Below are positions 22,104 to 32,401 of a DNA stretch of 64,000 nucleotides, one piece after another; position 1 is the first letter of the stretch, and the number at the start of each line of letters is the position of its first letter. Below the pieces are notes generated by a model, which was not told the DNA's origin, did no database searches, and saw nothing but the letters and a program-made list of their open reading frames with translations. Source of the stretch: Cyclaneusma minus (Eukaryota > Ascomycota > Leotiomycetes > Marthamycetales > Marthamycetaceae); NCBI GenBank assembly GCA_037179335.1, contig JAKZHN010000034.1, positions 248,001-312,000 on the forward strand, read 5' to 3'. The position numbers were made by a program, and so were the translations under genes.

Positions 22104-23173
22104 CTACGCGAAGCGATCCAACCTATGAAACGCCTGCGTCCTCGGCGTAAACGGCTGCACCAACGGATTCGCCGTCGCCGGCACATTCTTCATCTCCCAG
22201 CTCCTATCATAACTGCTCTCGCTCACCGGGGATCCCTTCCGTTCGCCTCCTCCTTGCAAATCATCGACCTCCATTTTCGACGCTTGGCGTTGAGCAGCGC
22301 TCGGGATGCAGGACCAGACTGCCAGAATGAAGTTGGCTAGGAAGATTGCTCTGTATGACATAACCGTCAGCTCAATTCCTTTGACCTACTCATTCAACCC
22401 CAAGTCTCGAGACTCGGCTCCAGATTTGGTTTCAGTGAAGTAGAGAGGGAGAGAAGAGGGAGAAGAGGGAAAAGGGAGAAGAGGGAAAAGGGAGAAGAGG
22501 GAAAAGGGAGAAAAGGGGAACGTACGTCAAGAACACAGAAACAGCAAAGCCAGCCTTTGCCTGCTGACAATATCCCACGATGCCAGCATCCTTTGCATAA
22601 TCACAACTCTTCGTCACATACCACGCACTCTTACTCGGATACAGCGGATCCGAATAATCCGGTCCAGCCTGACCCCAAATAGCCGCTGCCCACAGCCCCG
22701 TCATAACACCATTCATGAATGTACCAAGAAGCGGATACCAGATGTGTAGAACAAACATTGTGACTTTGACCAGAAGCAGGAAGGTTGATAGGACGGAGAG
22801 GACGAGGTTGAATTCTGTCATGCTGTTTGCGTTCAGTTGTCAGCCAACCATCCAATTCCCACAATCCTAAACTTTGGACTTGGTAGTTGGGGGTAGATGA
22901 AAACAGAACTCACCCATCACTCCAAACGAACGGTACCTTCGGAATCGGTCGATAATTCGCATACGCATAAAGCACCTGCTTCGGACTCGAATTGAAGCCA
23001 TTGTCATATCCAACCTGCCACAACTGCGTGCGATACAGATCTGGACTTGCGATGCCGAATAGTGCCAGTGCTGCAATGGTTGCTAGGAATTCGATGATGA
23101 ATAGTGCGTACAGCACTTTCGGCCATTTCCAGCGGTGCGAGAGCTTGTTGAGCCAGGATAGTGCTTTGCTCAT
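22104..23173 (-). CDS. Four-transmembrane MARVEL-like membrane protein
   Basis: Three exons, 22914-23173, 22526-22822 and 22104-22350, join in frame to 267 residues with GT-AG introns. Hydrophobic segments lie at about residues 20-42 (VLYALFIIEFLATIAALALF), 90-112 (LVLSVLSTFLLLVKVTMFVL), 117-137 (LGTFMNGVMTGLWAAAIWG) and 173-195 (AGFAVSVFLTAIFLANFILAVW). They are followed by a hydrophilic cytoplasmic tail rich in Ser and charged residues. The layout and the Cys-containing loop before the last helix (SCDYAKDAGIVGYCQQAK) fit the fungal MARVEL-type family, whose members are little characterised plasma-membrane or vesicle proteins. Intron 2 (175 bp) is mostly a purine/pyrimidine minisatellite. 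Function beyond membrane location is not known. Confidence 0.8.
22438..22520. repeat. Intronic minisatellite, unit GAGGGAAAAGGGAGAA
   Basis: Four to five near-identical 16-bp units occupy intron 2 of the MARVEL-like gene. On the coding strand the array is a CT-rich tract, which lies where a polypyrimidine tract would be expected. Confidence 0.8.
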
Positions 23174-23970
23174 CTTGTCGGTATTTCGCGATGTGGACGG
23201 ACAGTGGCACGAGAATCGGATGGGAAGTTGAGTAGACGGAGTTTGGAGAGAGCAGATAGAATTGGCAAGATTATTAGAATATGAATGAATTGCTTCAAAG
23301 TTCTAATCGTCGGTACTTGGAGAAGCAGTTCAAGATCAAATGTGAAAATGCCAAGCAGTACTCAGAGTTGGCAGAGAGTGGAAGAGAAGTATTAAGGGAA
23401 TCGCAAAGGTGGCATGGACCACACCACTACACCGGTAGAACCGGGCCATCCTGCTGGGGCCGAAAGCATTGCGTCTGTCAGCGCGAAAATGCAGTCGTGA
23501 TAGGCCACAACCTGGATGTCGAGGGTGGTGGTTGGTGATGGCGGTTAAACGCGCCCTCTCATTCGCAGAGCGGGCGTTACGCTGCGCCCGGCAACATGGC
23601 GACTCTGCAGCACAATTGGCGGGGTGGGATGGGGGCCGGAGAGTGTGCTATTCCTGAAATGGACGGGTGCAGATGGGTTTTCTGGATGTGCCTGTTGAAT
23701 CCTTGACATTTTGATGATTTGGTGTGAAGATGAAGGTGAAGGTGGTGTGGTGATGAGCGATGTGATTGTACGGGCTTGATTACGGAAGGGTCTTTTGGCG
23801 CCGGGAATAGATTCGTGCAGGTGGTGCTGACAACCCGACAACTGCCACGATGTGGTGGATGCATGGCAAAAGAGCTTGCATACGAGCAAGATGCAGGTGG
23901 ATTATGTACACGTGTGGTATGTTCTTTTTGTACATAGGTATCATCGTCGAATTTCAGCCCCTCAGACCCC
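23174..23970. other. Intergenic between the MARVEL-like gene and the LysRS 3' end
   Basis: No gene supported. The first few hundred bases are the presumed promoter of the MARVEL-like gene (transcribed leftwards). The remainder would hold the 3' UTR of the lysyl-tRNA synthetase gene. Confidence 0.45.
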
Positions 23971-25755
23971 CTAGGACTTTTCCTCAGACTGGGGGCCCGG
24001 AATATCTTTCGAAATCCTCAGACCCACGACATTTCTCAAGCTCCCAAAACTCAGCACGTCCGAGATCCGCTTGCTCCCCGAAAACAGCATCACCAAGCGA
24101 TCAATCCCACAGCCCCAGCCTCCCGTCGGCGGCAGGCCAGACTCCATCGCCTCCAAATACCCCTCATCTACCTCGCCTGCATTTTCATCCTTGAGCTTTG
24201 CCTGCTCCTCAAATTTGCGACGTTGCTCAAACGGACTGTTCTCCTCCTCATACATATTTGCCATTTCTCTTTCATTGATAAAGAGCTCCACTCTTGCAGA
24301 TACCAGCTGGCCACTGCTCTCCGGATCGTGAAACGACTTCGCTAGCGGTGCCATGCAAGCCGGATGATGCGTGATAAATGTAGGCTCTTTGCACTGCGGC
24401 TCCAAATAAACCGAAGCAAGTTTGTCAAGCAGCTGAGAAAGACTTGCGTCCTTCGGCGACCAAATCCCACGCTCATTCAGAACCGCCAAAATCTTCTCCG
24501 TAGCATCTTCAGCCTCGAGATTCGGTAAAGAGCAACCCAGCGCCCTTTGCAGCGCTGGGATAAAGCGTATACGGCGGAATGGCCCAGCGAACCGACTCGC
24601 ATCAACATCGTCCAGGCCAAAAAGCTCCGTATCGATCATTTTACTTGCGTGCTGTGCCATACCCGAAATCAACGATTCCGTCATCGCCATAAGCTCCTCG
24701 AGCTCAGCAAACGCTTTGTAAAATTCGCAGGTTGTAAATTCTGGATTGTGCGTTGCGTCGAGGCCTTCGTTTCTGAAGGCCGGTCCGATCTCGAAAACTC
24801 GGTCCATGCCACCGATGATCAGCCTCTTTAGCCAAAGTTCGGGGGCAATGCGTAGCGTAAGAGCCCTTTCGGGAAACTCAGTCGAGTGTGTTATAAAGGG
24901 TCGTGCTGCCGCTCCACCAGCGCCATCGGTCATCAATGGCGTCTGGACTTCGAGGAAACGGTCTTCCAGGAAGAAATTCCGGATGTATTGTATAATATGA
25001 GAGCGTAGTTTCAGCGTATCTCCAACGCGCTGATTGACTAGGAGGTCCACATGCCGATTTCGTATACGTGTCTCTCTATCCTGTAGTTCCGTAGGCAAGG
25101 TCGCCAGGCTCGGGGCCAGTAGGACGGGTAGGTCTACGGCATTGATAGATAGTTCTCCACGCTTCGTTTTTGACGGGTGTCCGGTGACAGCTATTCTGAA
25201 TCAGCCGCCGTCTTGAACGTGTGTAGATGCGAACTTACATATAATATCACCCCTACGAATAAGGTGCCAGAAGTCTCTGAATTGCTCCTCAGTAACAGTC
25301 TCCAAAGATTGGAAATTCAGAAGACCTTGGACTTTGCTGTTATTCTGAACAATATCGACGAAAACCAGTTTCGATCCAGCTATTCGAGAAGAATAGACCC
25401 TGCCTGATCTTGTCAGCAAGATTCAGGAGAAAGGTCGGACTATTTCTGGCATACCGCGCAGAGTGACAATGTCGTCGCGCGTCTCGTTGGGTGATAGGCA
25501 AGCATAGCGGGATCGAAACGTCTTGCAGTCGATGGCTCTCTCGTCAGGTTCGATGCGCGGATAGGAGAGTGCTTTCGCCTGGACCAATTCCTCCGTCCTC
25601 TGCTTGACATCGCTTCTCCTTCCAGGCGCGAAGGTGACTGCGGGGTTGGCGCATCTTGCTGCTGAATGAAAGCGCAGGTATGCTGGATTTCTCGAGGGTC
25701 GAAGGGTCTTGTGGAGAAACGGCCGTAGGAAGCGGAAACCAGAAGGGGGCGTCAT
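23971..25755 (-). CDS. MSK1: Lysyl-tRNA synthetase, mitochondrial (class II)
   Basis: Three exons, 25455-25755, 25239-25403 and 23971-25190, join in frame to 561 residues. The N-terminus is basic and Ser/Arg rich (MTPPSGFRFLRPFLHKTLRPSR), a likely mitochondrial presequence. An in-frame ATG at 25917 is possible, but the 25755 start gives the better targeting peptide. After it comes an OB-fold anticodon-binding domain (DIVTLRGRVYSSRIAGSKLVFVDI). The catalytic core has motif 1 (FFLEDRFLEVQTPLM), motif 2 (FRNEGLDATHNPEFTTCEFY) and motif 3 (GWGCGIDRLVMLF). The enzyme charges mitochondrial tRNA-Lys with lysine using ATP. It shares a 414-bp divergent promoter with TIM10, another mitochondrial gene. 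No lesion is seen. Confidence 0.92.
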
Positions 25756-26169
25756 TTTTCTTATCGACGGAATAGCGGAGGCTATATACACATGCTTCGA
25801 AGAATCGGTCGGTGTCTGGATGTTGAATAGGAGTTCAATCTTAAGGAGTTCAAGGAGCTCCAATCTGAAGCTCCCAAAATGTTTTGCTCCACATAGCCAC
25901 ATTTGCGGAACCGGCAAGCCACACCACCGCGGGAAGCCTAGCCCATCTAGCTCTAGTGCAGAACTTAATCAACGACGCAAGAGCTTTGAAGCTTTCATTC
26001 AAGTTGAGCCTCGAGTCCGAATTTCACCATCACCAAAATCCAAGCAAAGCCATCTCCCACCACCGCTCTATCACTTCGCACTCTAGAACCACGGAGTAGC
26101 ATACACGGCGATTCCAGCCCATCAACAGACCCAACCCATCTCCCCCACAAAACTCCCCAAACCGCTACG
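25756..26169. promoter_or_regulatory. Divergent promoter LysRS(mt)/TIM10
   Basis: 414 bp between two divergent ATGs of nuclear genes for mitochondrial proteins. I see no standout palindrome or array; the pairing itself suggests shared control. Confidence 0.45.
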
Positions 26170-26554
26170 ATGTCGATGTTCGGATTCGGACGAGCCCAGC
26201 CCTCGTCGGCTGAGAAGATCGCAGCTGCTGAGCAGGAAATGGATATGATGACTGATATGTTCAACAAGTAAATTTTCTCCCGTGCCCATTTCCACTTCCC
26301 AATTATCATTCCACGGTCAGAGCAAGCTGAGAACTAATGCTCATGTGTGAACGAATAGACTCACAAGCGCCTGCCTCAAGAAGTGCATTCCTACCGATTA
26401 CCGTGAAGGCGACATCAACAAGGGCGAGGGCGTGTGCATGGACCGATGCGTTGCCAAGTTCTTCGATGTGCAGCTGAAGATTTCGGAGTTGATGCAGCAG
26501 GCGGGCCAGGAGAAGGCGGCGCAGGCTGGTGGTGGAAGCATGTTCGGGCGATAA
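26170..26554 (+). CDS. TIM10: Mitochondrial intermembrane-space chaperone Tim10
   Basis: Two exons, 26170-26267 and 26359-26554, give 97 residues. The twin CX3C signature of small Tim proteins is present as CLKKC and CMDRC, separated by 16 residues (IPTDYREGDINKGEGV), flanked by two helices (MDMMTDMFNKLTSA and FFDVQLKISELMQQAGQ). Tim10 forms a hexamer with Tim9 and carries hydrophobic carrier proteins across the intermembrane space to the TIM22 complex; the Cys pairs form disulfides via Mia40. Length fits the family. The start at 26170 (context TACGATG) leaves a short Gly/Phe N-terminus (MSMFGFGRAQ), typical of fungal Tim10. Confidence 0.93.
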
Positions 26555-27179
26555 ATCACCTATGTCGCAGAATGTGAATGGAAGCTTGCGGATTTGCTCA
26601 GGCATAAGACATAATGAGCGAATGTGTGTGAAAAGTCTGGCGAGACGGCGGGATTCCTCATACAGAAAAGGACTCCCTCGGATGTCCGTAGATGACGGAA
26701 GGTTAATGATGTGATAGATGGGGTGGGACCGGAATACGGAGCACAAGAGTTTTATCTCGACTTGGCTTATGACTTGCTTTGTACGGATAGGAATTGTACA
26801 GTACGGAATATCAGAAACATCGCCACGTCACTCTATAGCATGCCTTCGGAAGGCAGTCATGACATCGTGGCTCTGTGTCAATTAAGGCATCTTATCTGGC
26901 CCCCAAAGGAAGAGCCTAAGCAGCCACGGACACGAGAAACCATAGTTCTCCTAACTGGAAAAGGGGGCGGATAAAAGCTAGCAGAAAATAACCTGCAAGA
27001 ATCGAGCACAGCAGGAGTCTAGCAATTATCGAAATTTTTCAGGAACAGTGTTTACTTTTCCCACTTTTAGACAGTACTATCCACACTTCCGTGTCATTCA
27101 TCACTCGATCTTATGCATCACAGGGCAAAATGCAATAAAAAGCAGGCAGGGTCCCTCGAGATAAAACAAACAAGCTATA

Positions 27180-27450
27180 AAAAAATGCTAATAATCAAGC
27201 CCGTATTCCCTAATACGAGTGAATACAAGTGAATTGGAAAAATAAAAAAATATTAAAACAATCGTATGGAAATATATATATATATATATTTTAGCCAATA
27301 ATATAAAAATTAAAATAGGGGCGAAAACAAAAGCGATACCTATGCCAATTTTGTTTTGCATTACTATTTTGTTCGATTTTTTTTTATAAACAAAATACAA
27401 AGCTTAATTATATACGAGTTTATTAAAAATTAGCTGCTATAATAAAAACG
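27180..27450. other. AT-rich island
   Basis: The stretch is visibly depleted in G and C compared with both sides, contains many TTT/AAA runs and a TATATATATATATA run, and has no coding features. In Pezizomycotina such islands often come from repeat-induced point mutation of a transposon copy, but no transposon can be recognised here. Confidence 0.6.
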
Positions 27451-28011
27451 GGTATATCAATATAAGGGCGGCAGGGACGATTTACAAGGCTCTGCTGCAC
27501 CGAACCCCCAGCACTTATTATAACCCTGCTTAAGGCAGCAGCCACAATTGACGCTGCCGTGAGGGTCGAAGTCCTGGGGATTCTCAAGGGCCAAACACTT
27601 CATGTTGTGGCGGGATGGCGACCTTTGCAATCCTTTTTTTGGGCCGTTTTCTTTGCCTCGTAAGAAAGCTCACCAAAAAGCTGTGGCAGGGACACCTCAC
27701 CTGCTGCCTGTCGCGAGCTGAAGACTCCTTTCCCCGATTCCCCGTGACTCGATTTTTTTCCTACAAATGTGTGTGGCCCTTTTCAGGAATCGAACAAAGA
27801 ATGTTCACAGAAATGGGGTTACCCTCCCCACGACCGACCAGGTGACTACTTCATCGCTCGCTGAGAACCTTGCGATGCAGCTCCCTTCCGAGCATCCAAT
27901 CAACCTGACCCTAGCCGACTGGCAGGAACTCGAGCGTGATCTAGCGACTTCGCGTCTCACCGGCCGCGCACTCATCGTCCAAGGGAAAGGTGATATCATT
28001 GTGGCCGTCTT

Positions 28012-28100
28012 TAGGAATCGAACCCAGTACTAGCGTGGAAGAAGGTTCACAGAAGTGGGGTTGCGATCAACGCCACCTCTGTTACCCCTACGCTAACGCG
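28012..28100 (-). repeat. tRNA-like A-box/B-box module 3 with a strong hairpin
   Basis: On the minus strand TTAGCGTAGGGGTAACAG (A-box-like, from about 28098) precedes GGGTTCGATTCC (B-box-like, 28014-28025). Between them an inverted repeat (plus strand ACAGAAGTGGGGTTG, then CAACGCCACCTCTGT after CGAT) forms a nearly perfect 15-bp stem with a 4-nt loop. A shorter degenerate relative lies at about 27780-27835. Confidence 0.5.
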
Positions 28101-28720
28101 CCCTTACGGCTTTGCTGTCTAATTGTAATTTTTTACCTCCCGCATGGGAAAGCTGCTGTCGCTGCTAAAAGGCTAAGCGACTGCCTTTCAACCATCATTT
28201 GGACACTTGGGACTAAAGTCCAATAATCACAAACCGTTGTTCAAGTAATTTCTCATTCTCTGACCAGTTATACTTCACGGAATTGGATGACATGGGGAAG
28301 AAAGGCATGCCAGGCATCCCTTAAACAGGTTTGTGAATGTGACAAAAGGGGTCCTTTTCACAAGGCTAGAAAATTCTCAAGGGAGAAGACGCAATGTTGA
28401 GAATTCCATCTGATGGTTGATTTGACCTAGAAGAGGTGGCTAATACTCGACCAAGCTATGTCGAGCATTGAAAACGAATAATGTAGCCTCCCGGCCTTGA
28501 CTCCCCGCTAATGAATACCCATGAAGCCGGTGAAACCGAAGCCCAAAAGACGCCATAGCGCTATGCACCACCTTGCTCACTCCATGTCAAGCAAATGTCA
28601 GCCAGTATCAATACATGCAACAAAGACCAGATCTCTCCCGTACTCATCCCTCCTCGGCAATTGTCAGCAAGTATCAATATGTGCAACCAAGACCACATCC
28701 TCTCCTTCACTCCCTCCCCC

Positions 28721-31644
28721 TTAGTTAGCATCAGGCTTGGCCTCAGCAGCAGCGTCGGCCTTCGCAACAGCGTCGGCCTCGGTGGCAGGCTCAGTGGCAG
28801 GCTCAGCGGCGACGGAATCAGCGACGGCAGGCTCAGCAGCAGCGCGCCTAAGTCTCACCCCCGTCAACAACCTCAAAACCGCACCCAGCATACCCACCAT
28901 CATCCTCCACATCCACGCGACCCACGTCTCCTGACCATAACCTAAGATCTTCTCAACTTCAACAGACCTCTTCTCCAAGGCCACAACCTGCCTCTCAAAC
29001 TGCGCCACTCCATCTTCCACATCCTCAACCTTACTCACCAAAGCATTGATCTCGTATTCCAGCTTCGCATCAAGAGTTTCAATCTCGCGGATACAAGCTG
29101 CAACCTTCTCTCTCTCGTCGCCAAGGATCTCGCCCGAACTCTGGCGCACTGACTGATAAGCTTCGTTGAGCTGGTAGTACAATTGCTGCAACTGCGTCTG
29201 GTCGCGATGAGCTTGATCTTCCAGCTCTTCGACATCAGACACTCTGAGCGTAGTCCAAGCACCAAGCTGCTCGCGAATCGCAGTAAGACTGCCGAAGATG
29301 CGTTGGTAAGCCGCAGTAGTGTATTTAGCCTTTTGCAGGGCGAGGAAAAGGTCAATCTCTTTGAGCGGATCAGTTTTGTCGGGATGATCCCAAGCACCAA
29401 TGTCTTCCCAAGTCATGAGAATCGCATCTTCAGCGCCGCTGAACGACATGCAGCGAGGCCAGTAGGCATCGTTGCGCAGGCGGGCGTGCGTGGCGGTATC
29501 TTCCGCGATGCTGTGGCGGCGGCGGAGAAGAGAGCCCGAAGTGTGAGGGTCGCGTTCGGCGGCGAGGAATGGGCCAGCGAGGTCGCCTTCGTCGTAGATC
29601 GAGCCGGCGACAGAGGGCTCGTTGGTGACAAGCTCTTCGCGGATCTCGCGAGCTTGAGCGGTCCACTTCGCTTCAGCTTCAGCGGCCTCCTCAGCCGCTT
29701 TGGCGGCCTGCATGTCGGCGGTGGAGGGGTGAGCAGACTTCAGATCATTGGGGGACGGGTCATTGCGGGAGTTAGAGGAAGACATGGCTGAGGTTGGCTC
29801 GTTGTCTTTGCGGTAGCCGTCGTGATATTCTTCGGGTTTGTTTTTCCAGGTGAAGGCTCTGCCAATTGACTGGTTGGATGGTGTGTGAGAGTGGCCGGGC
29901 GTGAGGTTGGAGGTGCTGCCGCTGTAGTAATTTGCATCGAAGCCTTCGTCTTTGGACGCTTTGCTCATGTGACCCCGCAGTCCAACTGCGTCCCTTATTC
30001 TTCCAAATCCAGACCGTGCGTCACTGACTTTGTCCGTCACACTTTTGAAAACCGCCTTCCGCAGATGCTGATCTCGCTCTGCTGTATTTTCGGGTATGCT
30101 ACTCGCTGTCGAACTAGGCGGCTTCGACGAGTAAACAGGGCCATACTGGTCCTTCTCCTTATCTCGCATCCCTTTCCCGGCCTCTTCATCCGACACCAAA
30201 GAGTTCGGTCTGTCGTTTGACCAAATAAACCCCCCATGTTCGTCTTTTCCGAAGGCCATATTCCCATTCTCGGGCATGAATTTACCAATGCCTTCCCCGG
30301 TTCCACCTTTTCTTGCTTTGCCATACCACAACCACTTAGCACGCTCTCCGTGGACGAGACTGACAAACCGGTCGATATCAAGAGTTTCCACCTCGCCAAT
30401 TCCTGCTTTTTCTCTGGCGCCCACCATTCCCATGACCATCTCACCACCCTTACCACTCAACTCAGCCACTGTTGACTTGACCGTCTTCGGAAGGCCCCAG
30501 CCCTCGCCCGCAGCAGCTTTCGCAGTCACGCGATGCAGTTGGTCGAACGTCGGTCTGTCAAGCTTCTTCGTCTTCGGGAGTTTCTGGCTCTTTTGAAAAT
30601 AGCCAATGCCGCGCTTGAGATTGGTGATATCGAAGGCATCTTTCGACACGGGCGCGCCGTAATAGTTGAGTCGATTCCTAGCCCCCATGAGCATTCCTAG
30701 CAGAGCAGCGACCGTTGTTGGTCCTAGTACTCCGTCGGCGGGTTCAATGTTGTAGTGCTCCGACCCTATTTCTGTCCACCAGTCGTTGATAGCACGCTCT
30801 GTGATATCACACAGCAGACCGTCTGCATACTCTGACTTCAACTTATCAAACATCATGAGTGCAACTTGGCACAATTTCACCAGCTCAATGACTGACTGCT
30901 CGATAGGGTTCCGATCGCTTGTCTTGTACAGTTGATGAAACTTTGCCTGGGTAGCACCTGCCGGCGCCGTGAGGCTCAGTCCAGATCTTCCGGAACACCC
31001 CAGTCGCTTGAGGTCCTCGTTGACGATAAAGTCAACTCTGTGTCTCCTGATATCGCCATCGGGGACGGGAATGACGGTCAAAGCCGAGGGGAAGGCACTC
31101 AGATTCGTCACCATCAACTCCCCCATATTCGTCTCCTGGGGTCTGGCATGGTACTGGGACACGGCCTTGAAGTACATCCGCATGCGAGGAGACCATGCTG
31201 CTTCATCGGCTGGCACGCCCAAGACTCCCACCACGATGTTATGATTCGGATCGCCGGTATATGTCGTGATAACGAAGGTGGGATGGACACGCGAGCAGGC
31301 CCACTGTTCCACCAAATACGTCTCATACCCCTTGAGCCAGCCTCGACGTTCCAGGACCACAGTCACCGGATCCTCTTCCAAGTACCTGGCAATTTCAGTC
31401 AATATCTGGACAGCACGACGGCAGAATCTCCTTACCTGAAGGCCACAGGATCTGTGAAGACATAGCGACAGCGAGCGGGAGCATTGCCAGGCCTCGAGCC
31501 CGCGGAATTCGGTTGAAGCGAATCGGCCGGCGAAGAAGCATAGCCATTCGATGACTTCGTGGCAGCCTCAGATTTTGAGGGGGGTCTTGAGAGCGTAATC
31601 TCGTCTTCTCTCGTGGGCTGACGTTCAGGAAGCCGGGACGCCAT
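28721..31644 (-). CDS. Stb6/Stb2-like protein (putative Sin3-binding family)
   Basis: Two exons, 31436-31644 and 28721-31385, give 957 residues. The conserved N-terminal block spans the intron (YVFTDPVAFRYLEEDP, then VVLERRGWLKGYETYLVEQWACSR), a signature I associate with the yeast Stb2/Stb6 Sin3-interacting family. Around residues 290-370 lies a region resembling a peptidoglycan-binding-like helical fold (PADGVLGPTTVAALLGML, then FQKSQKLPKTKKLDRPTFDQL). A long Ser/Gly-rich segment follows, then a coiled coil (about residues 780-880: ELEDQAHRDQTQLQQLYYQL and later). Near the end there is a hydrophobic stretch (WVAWMWRMMVGMLGAVLRLL) and an Ala/Glu-rich low-complexity tail. A role in Sin3-type chromatin repression is family knowledge; the hydrophobic stretch could equally mean membrane association. 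The gene faces RMD5/GID2 across 757 bp. Confidence 0.7.
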
Positions 31645-32401
31645 GGTATTTGACGATGCGCCACGGACCGATGTGCAAGTCTCTCGATTATCCCCCCTTC
31701 AGCATTCCCTATACTCGGCGTGCGTTGCGGTGTGTTTTCGCGAGGCGCATGGTACGGAGCCGACGTCCCATCGTGTTGCGAAGCTAAATGAGGGACAAGA
31801 AAGCGAGAGATCTCTCGGCGGCCAGCGCTCAGAGATGCTATTAACTCGCCCCAACCGACCGGAGTGAAGCCCGCTGCCTCTGGAGAAGGAAACCACGAAC
31901 CGGAGAACCGGCGGGGGTTGCTGCGAGGGCTGCGAGTTCAGACGGATGGGCTTCAATGAATTCACGACGGCGGGTGACAGACTTTGATCGGGATCCCCTG
32001 TTTCTAGAAGAAGTCCACAAACTATTTAGCTTGATGGTTCAGGGAGACTAAGAGCGGCATGTGGAAGAACTTGGCTCCTTCGCAACATGGGAGGTACATG
32101 TATATTACAGTACCCCACCGTATATGTGGGTACTAGATCGGCACACGCCTTCCGAGCTCCAACTAGCTACTTCCGTCGCCGGACCGTCCACATGACATGT
32201 CGCGATAGCAATCACTACTTTATGGACCATCTTCACCCAAACCACTCTTCTCCTCCGACCAAGAACCGTCCGAATCAAACACAAAGCCCCGGAAAAGACA
32301 CGTTATCCATTCGTTAACCTGCGGGCCGCACCGCACTGATATCTCCCACAGAACGGCGTATCTGGTTTCCTCGGCTTTGGGCCGCGGGGTCGTGAGCAAC
32401 C
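31645..32401. promoter_or_regulatory. Divergent promoter Stb6-like / RMD5
   Basis: 757 bp between divergent starts. No array or strong palindrome stood out; short frames here have no support. Confidence 0.4.

Larger units (their letters stand above)
26555..28720. other. Gene-free interval with an AT-rich island and paired tRNA-like elements
   Basis: No coding sequence supported. From about 27180 to 27450 base composition drops sharply to an AT-rich island with a (TA)n run near 27277-27289. At about 27780-27835 and 28005-28100 lie two related elements, each with an 'AGGAATCGAAC' string followed by 'TTCACAGAA(A/G)TGGGGTT'. The second also contains a long hairpin. See the findings. Confidence 0.5.
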
